A stretch of 64,000 nucleotides of DNA. Origin: RGIG6178 sp045118975. Lineage in GTDB: Bacteria > Bacillota_I > Bacilli_A > RFN20 > DUOF01. Shown here in pieces: positions 52,695-61,944 of the stretch. The translations under genes were made by a program, and so were the position numbers. Each line of letters starts with the position of its first letter. Within the stretch, counting starts at the first letter, position 1. The stretch spans positions 1 through 64,000 of the forward strand of contig JBGVCT010000016.1 of NCBI GenBank assembly GCA_045118975.1. The letters run 5' to 3'. The notes under the pieces were generated by a model. The model had not been told where the DNA came from. It ran no database searches and saw only the letters and a list, made by a program, of their open reading frames with translations.

Positions 52695-53625
52695 ATTGAA
52701 GGAATCTTTAGACTATTTTCGACATAGAACAGATTTATATGAAACGCCTGAGATGGAACTTGCAATAAGTAACAAAGGATTTAATGTGTATGGGATATAC
52801 TGTCTTTTGTGTGAAAAATCTAGTAGAAATATAAATAAACCTTTAATTTTAGATGACGATATGATGCATCTGTTAGCAAGAAAAGTGGGAATGTTGGTTG
52901 CAGAATTTAAAGAAAATGTAGAGGAACTAATCAAAAGGAATTTGTTTGATCAAAAAAGTTATTATGAAACTAGGGCAATAACTAATGGAATAATAGAAGA
53001 AGGTAAAGAAATAACTAAAAACAAACGAGCTTCAAAGCGTGGCGATTCCAAAAAGGAATTCCATTTTGATAAAATAGAACGCCAAACTAGCAAAACGTTT
53101 AATAATAGTAAAAGTAATATAAATAGTAATAGTAAGAATGATAGTAATAGTAACAGTAATAGTGAAATTAATATTTATAGTTATAGTAATATTGATAGTG
53201 AAACGGGGAATCCTATCAATATAACTGATAATGAGAATAATGAAGATTCATCGCTATTTGTTAATGGCGTTTTAATTGCTGATGCTAATGATCTTTATAG
53301 AATCGTAGAAGAACTAATGGAAGCTAATATGAATGCAGGTATTAAAAATAGTATTGATTCATATATAGAAGAAAATGTTATTGCTTTAGCTAGGGCATTA
53401 GAGAATTGTCAGAATTCTAAAACGCAAGCGATATCTTTTAATTATATCAAGAAGGCATATTCACAAGAAAAGTTAAAATTATGTTCAAAAAGTCTAATTT
53501 TGTCGAATGATGTCGAAATCGAAAATGTAGAAGATGAAGTAGAAGAATTAGAACGTTTAAAAGAAGAAAGACGAAAACGTAAACTATTGCATGATGAAAA
53601 TGATGATGAAAACAACTTTGATTAA
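52657..53625 (+). CDS. DUF4373-like replication-type protein with Asn/Ser linker
   Basis: A 322-residue protein overlapping the previous gene by 38 bases; start uncertain (ATG 52657, or TTG 52696 at LKESLDYF). The N-terminus (ESLDYFRHRTDLYETPEMELAISNKGFNVYGIYCLLCE) follows the DUF4373/Lin1244-like domain found at the front of phage and element replication initiators. An Asn/Ser low-complexity linker from AAT/AGT repeats and an acidic C-terminal tail follow. It may be the element's replication or DnaD-like helper. No ATPase motif is seen. Confidence 0.6.
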   Translation: MLTEKEVLLLNNRLKESLDYFRHRTDLYETPEMELAISNKGFNVYGIYCLLCEKSSRNINKPLILDDDMMHLLARKVGMLVAEFKENVEELIKRNLFDQKSYYETRAITNGIIEEGKEITKNKRASKRGDSKKEFHFDKIERQTSKTFNNSKSNINSNSKNDSNSNSNSEINIYSYSNIDSETGNPINITDNENNEDSSLFVNGVLIADANDLYRIVEELMEANMNAGIKNSIDSYIEENVIALARALENCQNSKTQAISFNYIKKAYSQEKLKLCSKSLILSNDVEIENVEDEVEELERLKEERRKRKLLHDENDDENNFD

Positions 53626-53649
53626 TAAAATTCTTTAAATTTTGAATAA

Positions 53650-53689
53650 AAGGGCTTTGGAGTATAAATTGCTTTGAAAGCTCTTTTTT
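53650..53689 (+). terminator. Terminator after the DUF4373-like gene
   Basis: AAGGGCTTT pairs with AAAGCTCTT over 9 bp, with an 18-base loop, and is followed by T residues. Confidence 0.6.
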
Positions 53690-53828
53690 GTTTGGTGGTG
53701 AAGATAAAAACGCACAAATAGAAAGCAATGTAATTTATATCCTCACCGTAGGTGATGTGTGCAAAAATAATTAAATTGGTGTAGTTTTTTAATTAGCTTC
53801 TCGGTGGTTTTACTTTTACTCAATATTA

Positions 53829-53837
53829 TGCTATAAT
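53829..53837 (+). promoter_or_regulatory. Extended -10 promoter of the cargo operon
   Basis: TGC-TATAAT lies 28 bases before the start of the barrel-repeat gene. The -35 region (TTTACT) is weak. Confidence 0.6.
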
Positions 53838-53864
53838 ATTGTCCGTTATAAGGTCGTGAGTGTA

Positions 53865-56672
53865 GTGAATGAAGAAAATGGAATTTATTTAGTAATCATA
53901 ATTGCTGTAATAATTCTTTTGGGGTGGGGTTATAGTCATTACAGAGAACTATATAATACTCCATTACCTACTCGTTCATCTAAAAGAAAGGTTAAATATA
54001 ATTCTAAATCTAGTGTGTATGAAAAATTGTTTATAGATGAATATAATGTTTATATAGATTTGTTAAATAATATTGATTACTATGAGAAATCTATAAGTGC
54101 CATGTCTAAAAAAATAAAAGGATGTTATTTTTTTGATAAAGAACTATATTATGCACTGAAAAAGAGAAGAGAAGAATACAAAGGAAAACACATTAACTAT
54201 TTAAATCGTTTGAAATCATTTTCGATAACTAATATGTTTGTTCCAATCGGAAGTGATCAATACAACATATTCATTAAAATGTATTTTCCAAATAATGCTA
54301 ATTCAAACTTTTTCCTTCATGAATTTTTTAATAGGAAATATCATTATATTGAATACAATGGTGCTTATATTGTCTTTTATGAAGAAATGATTTTTCACAT
54401 CAATACTGAGAAAAATACATTAAGATGTTATCGCTATGATGAAGTTAATCTTGACTATTATGATAGTTTTGTAAAGAGAGTATCTGTAAAGAAAAATGAA
54501 GAAATCATAGGAGAAACATGGCTTCATGCTAGAAAAGACGGAAGTCCTGATAGACGATATAGTCAAAATTATAGAATGTATAAAGTTTTGAAAGTAAAAG
54601 TGTATATGATGAATTATGAAACTGACTTGGCATTCTACAACAAGAAAGATTTACAAGAATTTAAATCATTTATTACTTCTATAAAAAGATTAGAAAAAAA
54701 TTATCGACATGATACAGAAAGTAATAGAAATTCTAATTCCGATAAAATTGCTACTAACATTAAAGAAGAAAATATTATCTATCAGACTACGCTTTTTGAT
54801 GTAGATATAGAAAAAACTATAGATGAAGTAGATACTTCAAGTTTAATAATAGATGTTGAACCTATTTCTGAAACCACTTCAATGGTCAGTGATTTTATAG
54901 AAAACATTATTTCTGAGCAAAAGTGCATTGAATGGTGTTTTCACGATGTTTTTGGATTGGGACAAGTACAAAATAATGAAAAAGAAATATTGACAATAGA
55001 ATTTTTAGGAGGAACAACTAGAAAAATAGCTCAAACATATGCTGGGTTAAAACATGTTAAAAGTTCTGTTGGAAATAGCTGTATCATTAAAACTGAAAAA
55101 TATGGTTATGGTGTGATTATCGAAAATAGGGAAGATGGAGTTATAATAGCAGAGTTTAAAGATAAAAAACATGTTATATCAGGTCCAAATAGTTCATATG
55201 AGATTATAGATGTTGCAACATTAAGTGAATCAACTAAAGTACCTAATGAACAAATTATATCTGAAGCTGAAGCAAAAGAAGAAGTAAAAGAAAGTAAGCA
55301 AGTTACTATCGGAACTCTTGTCACACAAATGAAATATGGAAAAGGTGTTATATACAAAATAGAAGATGCTTCATATACTATTGTTTTTGATTCAGGAATC
55401 GAAAAGAAAGTATCAAAAAGTTCATGCAGTGTATTGGAATACTTTGATAAAGAAAAATATGATTCAAAATTAGAAAAATTAAAAAGATTTGATTATGTAT
55501 CTATGAAAAATATAGGCTATGGAATTATAGTTGATTTTAACTCTGACACAATTACAATAGCCTGGAAAAATAAAACAGTTGAAAAATATAATATTCTAGT
55601 TACATGTTTACTTACTAGAGTTGTATCTGAAAGAAAAATAGAGTTGTTGAATTTAAGCATTGGCGATTATTTGTATAGTAAAAAATATGGCTATGGAAGA
55701 ATTGTGGAGTTTATAGTAGATAAGATAAAACTCAAATTTTATGATGTTCCTAAAGAGATTCTTGTAGGAATGGAGTATCTGCAAATACCATCACTACAAC
55801 AACTTGAACAATTTAAATCAGAACTTAGACAGTCAAGCCTATCAAGAGATCTTACTTTTTTTACAAGATTGGATAAAAAATATTATTCGTATAAAGAAGC
55901 TCTTGACATATATACAGAATACTTTAGTTCTAAAAAATCAAAAGAAAAAAGTATGGTTATTAGCACATATAAAAAAGCAGGATTCAATCTGGTCAAAGAT
56001 TTCTTTGTATATTGCGGATATTTAAAACTAGAGGATTGTATTTATGAAGAAATTATTTCTACAAAAATTTATAAATATGATTATTCTATTGAGAGTGATA
56101 CATATAATTATATCTTAGATAAGATGTGTAAGTCATATTATTGTTTGAAGTATGATGATGGAGTGTATTTCACGTTTAGCAAGTATGGCGAATTCGGGTT
56201 TAATTTCTATGAACTTTTAAGTTTTATTGGAAAATTATTGGATTTTATAAAAGAACATAAATTTGTTTCAATTGTTTACTTGAAAAATAACTACGAAGGC
56301 TATTTGCCAGACGAAGGATTGTTACTGGCTATAATAAATTCTATTAGCATGATAAAATCGAGAAAAATGGGAAATTCATATATTTATCATTTGAAAGACG
56401 GTCAAACAGTAAAGAAAGATTTGATGTATAAATTTATAGTAGAAGAATTTAATTGTATAAATAGTAAAAGTTGTGATATATATGATTTTATGGAGCATTT
56501 AAATATAAAATACGAATTTGAATTTGAATATTCTACATTTGTTTTATTGTTAAATGAATTAGAAGATACTAATATTTATTATAGTGAAGATACAGAAAAA
56601 ATATATAGCACTAAAGAAGAGTTTTATTTGGAGGTTTATGGAAATGGAAACGAAGAAAATAATAGCAATTAA
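53865..56672 (+). CDS. Membrane-anchored protein with repeated YGxG barrel units
   Basis: About 935 residues; I place the start at GTG 53865 (a GTG 53856 is too near the ribosome site). One N-terminal membrane helix (IYLVIIIAVIILLGWGY) comes first. Between about residues 355 and 640 five units share the plan 'x-YGxG-x-I/V ... I-x-I-x-F ... K': FGLGQV, YGYGVI, YGKGVI, IGYGII, YGYGRI. They resemble the small SH3/Tudor-like barrels (GxGxV ... VxF) seen in DNA- and RNA-binding proteins. The C-terminal 300 residues are helical and unrecognised. The ParB-like gene starts inside its 3' end, so they form an operon. Confidence 0.6.
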   Translation: MNEENGIYLVIIIAVIILLGWGYSHYRELYNTPLPTRSSKRKVKYNSKSSVYEKLFIDEYNVYIDLLNNIDYYEKSISAMSKKIKGCYFFDKELYYALKKRREEYKGKHINYLNRLKSFSITNMFVPIGSDQYNIFIKMYFPNNANSNFFLHEFFNRKYHYIEYNGAYIVFYEEMIFHINTEKNTLRCYRYDEVNLDYYDSFVKRVSVKKNEEIIGETWLHARKDGSPDRRYSQNYRMYKVLKVKVYMMNYETDLAFYNKKDLQEFKSFITSIKRLEKNYRHDTESNRNSNSDKIATNIKEENIIYQTTLFDVDIEKTIDEVDTSSLIIDVEPISETTSMVSDFIENIISEQKCIEWCFHDVFGLGQVQNNEKEILTIEFLGGTTRKIAQTYAGLKHVKSSVGNSCIIKTEKYGYGVIIENREDGVIIAEFKDKKHVISGPNSSYEIIDVATLSESTKVPNEQIISEAEAKEEVKESKQVTIGTLVTQMKYGKGVIYKIEDASYTIVFDSGIEKKVSKSSCSVLEYFDKEKYDSKLEKLKRFDYVSMKNIGYGIIVDFNSDTITIAWKNKTVEKYNILVTCLLTRVVSERKIELLNLSIGDYLYSKKYGYGRIVEFIVDKIKLKFYDVPKEILVGMEYLQIPSLQQLEQFKSELRQSSLSRDLTFFTRLDKKYYSYKEALDIYTEYFSSKKSKEKSMVISTYKKAGFNLVKDFFVYCGYLKLEDCIYEEIISTKIYKYDYSIESDTYNYILDKMCKSYYCLKYDDGVYFTFSKYGEFGFNFYELLSFIGKLLDFIKEHKFVSIVYLKNNYEGYLPDEGLLLAIINSISMIKSRKMGNSYIYHLKDGQTVKKDLMYKFIVEEFNCINSKSCDIYDFMEHLNIKYEFEFEYSTFVLLLNELEDTNIYYSEDTEKIYSTKEEFYLEVYGNGNEENNSN

Positions 56673-57852
56673 TACAGGAAGAAAAGAAAAAATGGTTATA
56701 GGCGGGCACACTGTATTAGAAGATGTATATAAGGTCGATATTTCTACTTTATATTACAATGATGAAAATGGTAGAATAGCAACTTTTATTGCAGAATATA
56801 AATCCAAAAGTGATGTTGCTATAAACGAGCTTTCATTTGATGAATATAATGAAACTATAATGCAATTTATCAAAGACTCTAGTAACAAAGATAAATATAA
56901 AACTACTAAGGAAGATATAAAGAAAAACGGGCAATTGAGAATTGGTATCATTTTAGATGATGGTAGAGTAATTGACGGAAACAGACGTTTTACTTGTTTA
57001 CGTGAATTATATAACGAAACCGGGGATGAAAGATATCAATATTTCGAATGCGTTATTTTAAAAGTACCTACAACTCTAAATGATAAAAAAATGATTAAAT
57101 CATTAGAATTGAAATATCAATTTGGAGAAGATGCTAGAGTAGATTATAATGCCATTGATAAATTAGTTGATGTATATAATCTTTTAGTGGGACCAAGTAG
57201 AATTTTTTCAATAAAAGAATATCGTGATCGTGTAAATAATCAAATCAAAGAAACTGATATAAAAAGAATGATGGTTAAAGCTGAAGTTATGTATGATTAT
57301 TTGGACTTTATAGGTATGAAAGAAAGATACGATATTGCTAGAGACTATAAATTAGATGGTCCAATTCAAGAAATAGCAGCACTAAAGTCTTCTTTATCAG
57401 ACTTTGAGTGGAGCGAAGTAAGGCCAATTATGTATAAAGCCATGAAAGATGCAACTGGTGATAGAACAAGAGAAGTTCGTAGTCTAATAAAGGTATATAA
57501 AAATAGTCCGTCAGAATTTGAAAAGATAAGAAATAATTTCTTAAATATCGAATTTAAGCAAGAACAAATCAAACATTCACAAGCAGAAGCAACCGAAGTT
57601 GTAACTAAAAAAGAAGAATTATCAGATTTAAAAGCAGAATATAAAGAACTTGTTAAGGATAGTATAGCTAAAACAGGAATAGATATGGCTAGAAAAAAAC
57701 AAAATGAGTTATTAAAAGGTGTAGTTAAGAAAATGTCTGAAATAGATAAAATATCGTTAAGACACTTACCTGAAGACTTGAAAAAAGAATTCATGCAATA
57801 TTTAAGTCAGTTAGAAATGGAAATTGCAATTTGTAAGAAGGAAATAGAATAA
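56644..57852 (+). CDS. ParB/sulfiredoxin-like domain protein
   Basis: About 402 residues; start ATG 56644 (nine bases after GGAGG; ATG 56638 is the other choice). The ParB-like nucleotide-binding core is visible as GQLRIGIILDDGRVIDGNRRFTCLREL at about 97-123, with DGNRR matching the family's nucleotide/nuclease motif. A long helical C-terminus ends in coiled coil. ParB-like proteins in this context are not plasmid partition proteins (no ParA is present). They occur with restriction and DNA-modification cargo and may bind CTP or nick DNA. The stop overlaps the helicase start by one base. Confidence 0.8.
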   Translation: METKKIIAINTGRKEKMVIGGHTVLEDVYKVDISTLYYNDENGRIATFIAEYKSKSDVAINELSFDEYNETIMQFIKDSSNKDKYKTTKEDIKKNGQLRIGIILDDGRVIDGNRRFTCLRELYNETGDERYQYFECVILKVPTTLNDKKMIKSLELKYQFGEDARVDYNAIDKLVDVYNLLVGPSRIFSIKEYRDRVNNQIKETDIKRMMVKAEVMYDYLDFIGMKERYDIARDYKLDGPIQEIAALKSSLSDFEWSEVRPIMYKAMKDATGDRTREVRSLIKVYKNSPSEFEKIRNNFLNIEFKQEQIKHSQAEATEVVTKKEELSDLKAEYKELVKDSIAKTGIDMARKKQNELLKGVVKKMSEIDKISLRHLPEDLKKEFMQYLSQLEMEIAICKKEIE

Positions 57853-60425
57853 TGTTAGAGAAAGTTCATTTCAAATCATTATACAATTCTAAACAAGATG
57901 ATGTTATAAATGATTTTTATATTCCCGCATTATCTCAATCTAATGGTTATGACAGAATAAGCGCGTATTTTGATTCTAAAATTTTAAGAATGTATGCGGC
58001 GGGTCTAGAAAATATAAAAGATGGCGGGCGTGTTAGATTTATTTTTTCATGTGACCTTGATGAAGAAGATTATAACTTAATGAAGCAAGGATATGATTTA
58101 AGAGAAAAAATAAATTCAAAGTTACTTAATTCTATTTCAGATGAAGATGTTAATATTGATGTTTCAAATTTGGCGTATCTTATAGCTATTGGCGTAGTAG
58201 ATATTAAGATTGCTTTTACTACTAAAGGAATTTTTCATGATAAATATGGGGTCTTTTCTGATTCTGAAGGAAACAAAGTATATTTTAGGGGATCGAATAA
58301 CGAAACTCTAGCTTCAATTATGTATAATTATGAAAGTTTTGAGACGTCTTGCTCATGGAATTGTGATGCGCGTGAAGAATTGAAAATTGACAATGCTGTT
58401 AGAACCTTTGAAGCTATATGGAATGATGAATTTCCAGAACTATATGTAATTCCGCTACCTGAATGTGTGAAAGAAAAACTTATAGGATATTCTTCTAAAG
58501 AAATATCTTCAATATATTATAAAAAAGAAAATTGTGCAATTTTTGATGTTGATGAACAATATCATTATACGTTGAATAATTTTTTAGATAACAAGTCGTT
58601 ACTGGATACTCAAAGTAGTTTGTATAAGTATATTATACATCCTTATGTTGATTCTTACATTTCATATTCTGATACATATGTATTGAAGAATATTGGTTAT
58701 ATGCAATTGAATAAACTGATTGTAGAAGTTAAAAAATATGCTTCACAATTAGGTTTTGATGTATACGTTGCTCCAAGACTAAGAAGGTTAATGTATGAAA
58801 GAGATATTTATATTGATAAGCGAAAAGACTTGGGAATTGCTATTAAACATAGAGACCCAAATTTAAATGAAGATTTCGAAAAATTTAAAAATATTATTAG
58901 TCAAGAGATGGTTAGAGAACTTCGTGAACCACAACAATGGGATGCTTATCATATAGCTAAAATGGTAAAATCTGCAAACTTTTCTGTTCCGGGAGCTGGT
59001 AAAACAACAATTGTATATGGTGCCTATGCCTATTTGGCAGCTATCAATAAAATTGATAAAATAGTTATGATTGGGCCTAAAAACTCATTTAGAGCATGGA
59101 AACAAGAATTTGTAGCAAACTTTGGTAATAAAAAAGAATTAAATGTATTAGATATACAAGCTAATAATGAACTTGACAAGAAATCTATGCTTAAGTATCA
59201 ATCAGATGATAAAAATTTAATTTTAGTTAATTATGAAAGCGTGCAAGGTGTGCTAGAAGAATTAACTTCGGCAATAAACGATAAAACATTGTTGGTATTT
59301 GATGAAATTCATCGAATTAAATCTGTTAAGGGAAAAAGAGCAGAAGCTTGCCTTCGTTTAGCTAATAAAGCTAATTATAAAGTTGCTTTAACGGGAACTC
59401 CATTACCAAATGGGTATGATGATATATATAACATGCTAAATATATTATTTTGCGATGAGTATAGTACATTTTTCGGATTTAAAGTTAACTATTTAAGAGA
59501 AGCTAGGTCTATATCTGCTTCACAAGATGCAATAAACAAGAAAATATTTCCGTTTTTTTGTAGAACTACGAAGAATGATTTACAAGTTCCGCCACCATGC
59601 CAAGATGATACAGTTACTGGATATCTAGAAATGAATGATATTGAAGAAGAAATATTTTCTATAATTTATCGAGAATATTCATATAACACATTGATTTTAT
59701 ATGTTCGTTTAACGCAGGCATCTTCTAATCCTGCATTATTGCTTAAATCAGTAGATAAAAATGATTTAGCTGATTTTGATGGGGATTGCGATGAAGATGA
59801 TTATGGTTTGTGGGATGAAATAGAGAAAGAAGATCATAAATTATCGAAAAAGGATTATGATTTTATCTTTAATAATATGACAACAAGAAAAATAGATAGA
59901 TGTTGTGAGATAATTGAAGATAGGGTTCGCAATGGTGAAACTGTAGTAGCTTGGGGAATTTATATTGATAGTTTGAATTTGGTTTATGATAAATTGACTT
60001 CAAAGGGAGTGAAAGCTGTAATAATAAGCGGAGCAACTCCTCAAGAAGTTCGCGATGAATATATTAATATGTTTTGTAATAAGGAAATAGATGTTTTGAT
60101 AACTAATCCACATACTTTAGCTGAGTCTGTTTCTTTGCATAAAACATGCCACTTTGCTATATATTTTGAGTATGATTTTAATTTAACTCATATGGTGCAA
60201 TCTAGAGATAGAATTCACAGATTGGGGTTACCTGAAGGTCAAAAAACAGAATATTGTTATATGACGCTAAACTCAAAAACTAGTGAATATAATACTATTG
60301 ATGTAAAGATTTATGAAAGACTAAAAGAAAAAGAAAGAATAATGTTAGAGGCAGTTGAAAACAACGACATTGCTGTCGTTGAAGATGATTATATGGATAA
60401 TATTAATTTTATTTTACGTCGTTAA
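57852..60425 (+). CDS. PLD-nuclease-like/SNF2 helicase fusion
   Basis: An 857-residue two-part protein. The N-terminal phospholipase D-like domain has HDKYGVF at about 129 and GSNNET about 20 residues later, one HxK half-site as in PLD-family restriction nucleases that act as dimers. The SNF2-type ATPase follows with Walker A NFSVPGAGKTT at about 376-386, DEIHRIK at about 483, LTGTPLPNG at about 513, and motif VI QSRDRIHRLGLPEGQ at about 780. It likely translocates on duplex DNA and cuts it. Arginine codons include many CGN, unlike host genes. It is coupled to the ParB-like gene and ends 17 bases into the convergent restriction gene. Confidence 0.85.
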   Translation: MLEKVHFKSLYNSKQDDVINDFYIPALSQSNGYDRISAYFDSKILRMYAAGLENIKDGGRVRFIFSCDLDEEDYNLMKQGYDLREKINSKLLNSISDEDVNIDVSNLAYLIAIGVVDIKIAFTTKGIFHDKYGVFSDSEGNKVYFRGSNNETLASIMYNYESFETSCSWNCDAREELKIDNAVRTFEAIWNDEFPELYVIPLPECVKEKLIGYSSKEISSIYYKKENCAIFDVDEQYHYTLNNFLDNKSLLDTQSSLYKYIIHPYVDSYISYSDTYVLKNIGYMQLNKLIVEVKKYASQLGFDVYVAPRLRRLMYERDIYIDKRKDLGIAIKHRDPNLNEDFEKFKNIISQEMVRELREPQQWDAYHIAKMVKSANFSVPGAGKTTIVYGAYAYLAAINKIDKIVMIGPKNSFRAWKQEFVANFGNKKELNVLDIQANNELDKKSMLKYQSDDKNLILVNYESVQGVLEELTSAINDKTLLVFDEIHRIKSVKGKRAEACLRLANKANYKVALTGTPLPNGYDDIYNMLNILFCDEYSTFFGFKVNYLREARSISASQDAINKKIFPFFCRTTKNDLQVPPPCQDDTVTGYLEMNDIEEEIFSIIYREYSYNTLILYVRLTQASSNPALLLKSVDKNDLADFDGDCDEDDYGLWDEIEKEDHKLSKKDYDFIFNNMTTRKIDRCCEIIEDRVRNGETVVAWGIYIDSLNLVYDKLTSKGVKAVIISGATPQEVRDEYINMFCNKEIDVLITNPHTLAESVSLHKTCHFAIYFEYDFNLTHMVQSRDRIHRLGLPEGQKTEYCYMTLNSKTSEYNTIDVKIYERLKEKERIMLEAVENNDIAVVEDDYMDNINFILRR
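60357..60381 (-). terminator. Terminator for the minus-strand restriction gene, inside the helicase gene
   Basis: On the minus strand, CAACGACA-GCAA-TGTCGTTG (8-bp stem, GNRA-type loop, 60362-60381) is followed by TTTTC. It lies within the helicase's last codons. Confidence 0.5.
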
Positions 60426-61806
60426 TAATGGACAAAATAAATGATCTATCCAACCAGAAACAGTGTTTAGTATAATATGCTAAACCTGTTTTTTTATCTG
60501 GAACTGGTAAAATGTATCCACCACCACTTTTGTCTATACCAGTAGAGTCATGTGGTCTAACGTGACAAATGTGATTAAATGTACTTCCTGGGAAGTTAGT
60601 AAAATATTTTCCTGCTGAATATGAATTTACTATATCACCAGATTTGATAATTTTTTGAGTGTATTCCCATGTTTCTTTTACTTCTTTATCAAGTATTTCT
60701 AAAGGCATGTTCCAAAATTTAATTTTATCTAGATAGTAAACGCCATTTTTCTTCTTGAAAACAACAAACATATATTTAGTTGTATCAAATTTTTCTCTTA
60801 ATTCAGAGGATTCCCACGTTTGCTCTGCAATATCTATATATTTAAATGTAGGAAAAGACATATGCTCTTTAATTTTGCCATTTTCTTCAATTCTAATTGT
60901 TTTTAATTCTAGATTTGCTTTTCTAAATTCATCGGTATTATTGATGTGACCGTTGAAACCTAACATTGCGCCAGTTAATACATTAAATCTGCTTTTTAGG
61001 GCAGGATTATTAGGTATGCCAAATTTTTCAAATAACTCGACTTCAGACATACCATAGTAAGGTTTTAATTTTTGATCCATAATTGCTTCAAATGTTGAAT
61101 TTTTAAGTTCTTCAAAAGAAACTATAGATTTACATTTTTCTCCAATAAGATTTTTATTTATTATTGTATTGATATATGAAGGCTTTAAGCAGTATGCTCT
61201 TTGTTTGGCTAATTTATCTGAAGCAGGTTGTTTTCTATAACTGCTTGCAGCATCTTTTCCTTTGGTGCAAGCGCCTAAATACATTGTGTCTGCTTCTGAC
61301 AAAGTATCAGCTAGTCCGTTATTAATTTTATCTACTATTAATTGCCAATCGTATTTTATTATTTCTAAATCTTCTTGAGAAAATGAATGAAGAATTGAAT
61401 CGATAAGATAAAAGTCGAAATCCTCTTTTTCTTCGTATAAATAAAACATTAATAATAGAGACATGTTTTTCTTCCAAAAAGTGCTATCTTCAAATGGGAT
61501 ATTATATTCCAACATATAGTCAATGATATTAAGAACAAGTCTTTCTTTAGCTACATACTCATTATTTTTTAGTTTTTTTAGACCAGTTACTTTTAATTCT
61601 ACGCCTAAATCAGCAAAATCAGCTTCAGGGCGAGAATTAGGAGGATAGTGAAAGACTCCTTCTTCAATAATTTGACCAATAACACCTTTATTGTTTTTTG
61701 CTAATGAGCGGTTATTAATATTGTATTCTGATATTCTATGACCACTTGTTTGCTTAGCAATTTCAAGTAGTTCGTTTGCTGAACTATATTTTGGTATTGT
61801 ATTCAT
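60409..61806 (-). CDS. Sau3AI/MutH-family type II restriction endonuclease
   Basis: A 465-residue enzyme. The MutH/Sau3AI catalytic core is clear near the N-terminus: GVIGQIIEEGVFHYPPNSRPEADFADLGVELKVTGL, giving E48, D63 and E70-x-K72 for the PD-(D/E)xK site, followed by KERLVLNIIDY. A second MutH-like half (about 240-465) without the full catalytic set is normal for Sau3AI. Family members cut at GATC. The start is ATG 61806 behind AAGGCGAT, with an extended -10 (TGCTATAAT, 61832-61840) on the minus strand. Divergent from the methylase gene and convergent with the helicase. Confidence 0.9.
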   Translation of the reverse strand: MNTIPKYSSANELLEIAKQTSGHRISEYNINNRSLAKNNKGVIGQIIEEGVFHYPPNSRPEADFADLGVELKVTGLKKLKNNEYVAKERLVLNIIDYMLEYNIPFEDSTFWKKNMSLLLMFYLYEEKEDFDFYLIDSILHSFSQEDLEIIKYDWQLIVDKINNGLADTLSEADTMYLGACTKGKDAASSYRKQPASDKLAKQRAYCLKPSYINTIINKNLIGEKCKSIVSFEELKNSTFEAIMDQKLKPYYGMSEVELFEKFGIPNNPALKSRFNVLTGAMLGFNGHINNTDEFRKANLELKTIRIEENGKIKEHMSFPTFKYIDIAEQTWESSELREKFDTTKYMFVVFKKKNGVYYLDKIKFWNMPLEILDKEVKETWEYTQKIIKSGDIVNSYSAGKYFTNFPGSTFNHICHVRPHDSTGIDKSGGGYILPVPDKKTGLAYYTKHCFWLDRSFILSIINDVK

Positions 61807-61886
61807 GTTATATCGCCTTCTTTATAGAAAAATTATAGCAAATAAAAATAAAGGGCACATTTATTTTAGAGATATTTCAAAAAAAA

Positions 61887-61916
61887 CTTGATCAAGACAG
61901 AAGTTTGTGATATGAT
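61887..61916 (+). promoter_or_regulatory. Methylase promoter with GATC in the -35 box
   Basis: TTGATC at 61888-61893 and TATGAT at 61911-61916 with a 17-base spacer precede the methylase gene. The -35 lies in the palindrome CTTGATCAAG (61887-61896), which contains GATC, the site expected for a Sau3AI-type enzyme pair. Confidence 0.65.
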
Positions 61917-61944
61917 TATAGTGTTTTGAAAGAGGTGAATCCGA

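Noticed and set aside
53095..53215. AAT/AGT repeat in the DUF4373-like gene as a CRISPR or regulatory array
   Set aside because: The units are three to six bases, in frame, and give an Asn/Ser linker. There are no spacers. It is a low-complexity linker.
56644..57852. ParB-like gene as a plasmid partition module
   Set aside because: No ParA ATPase or parS-like repeat is present, and the gene is coupled to a PLD-SNF2 helicase instead.
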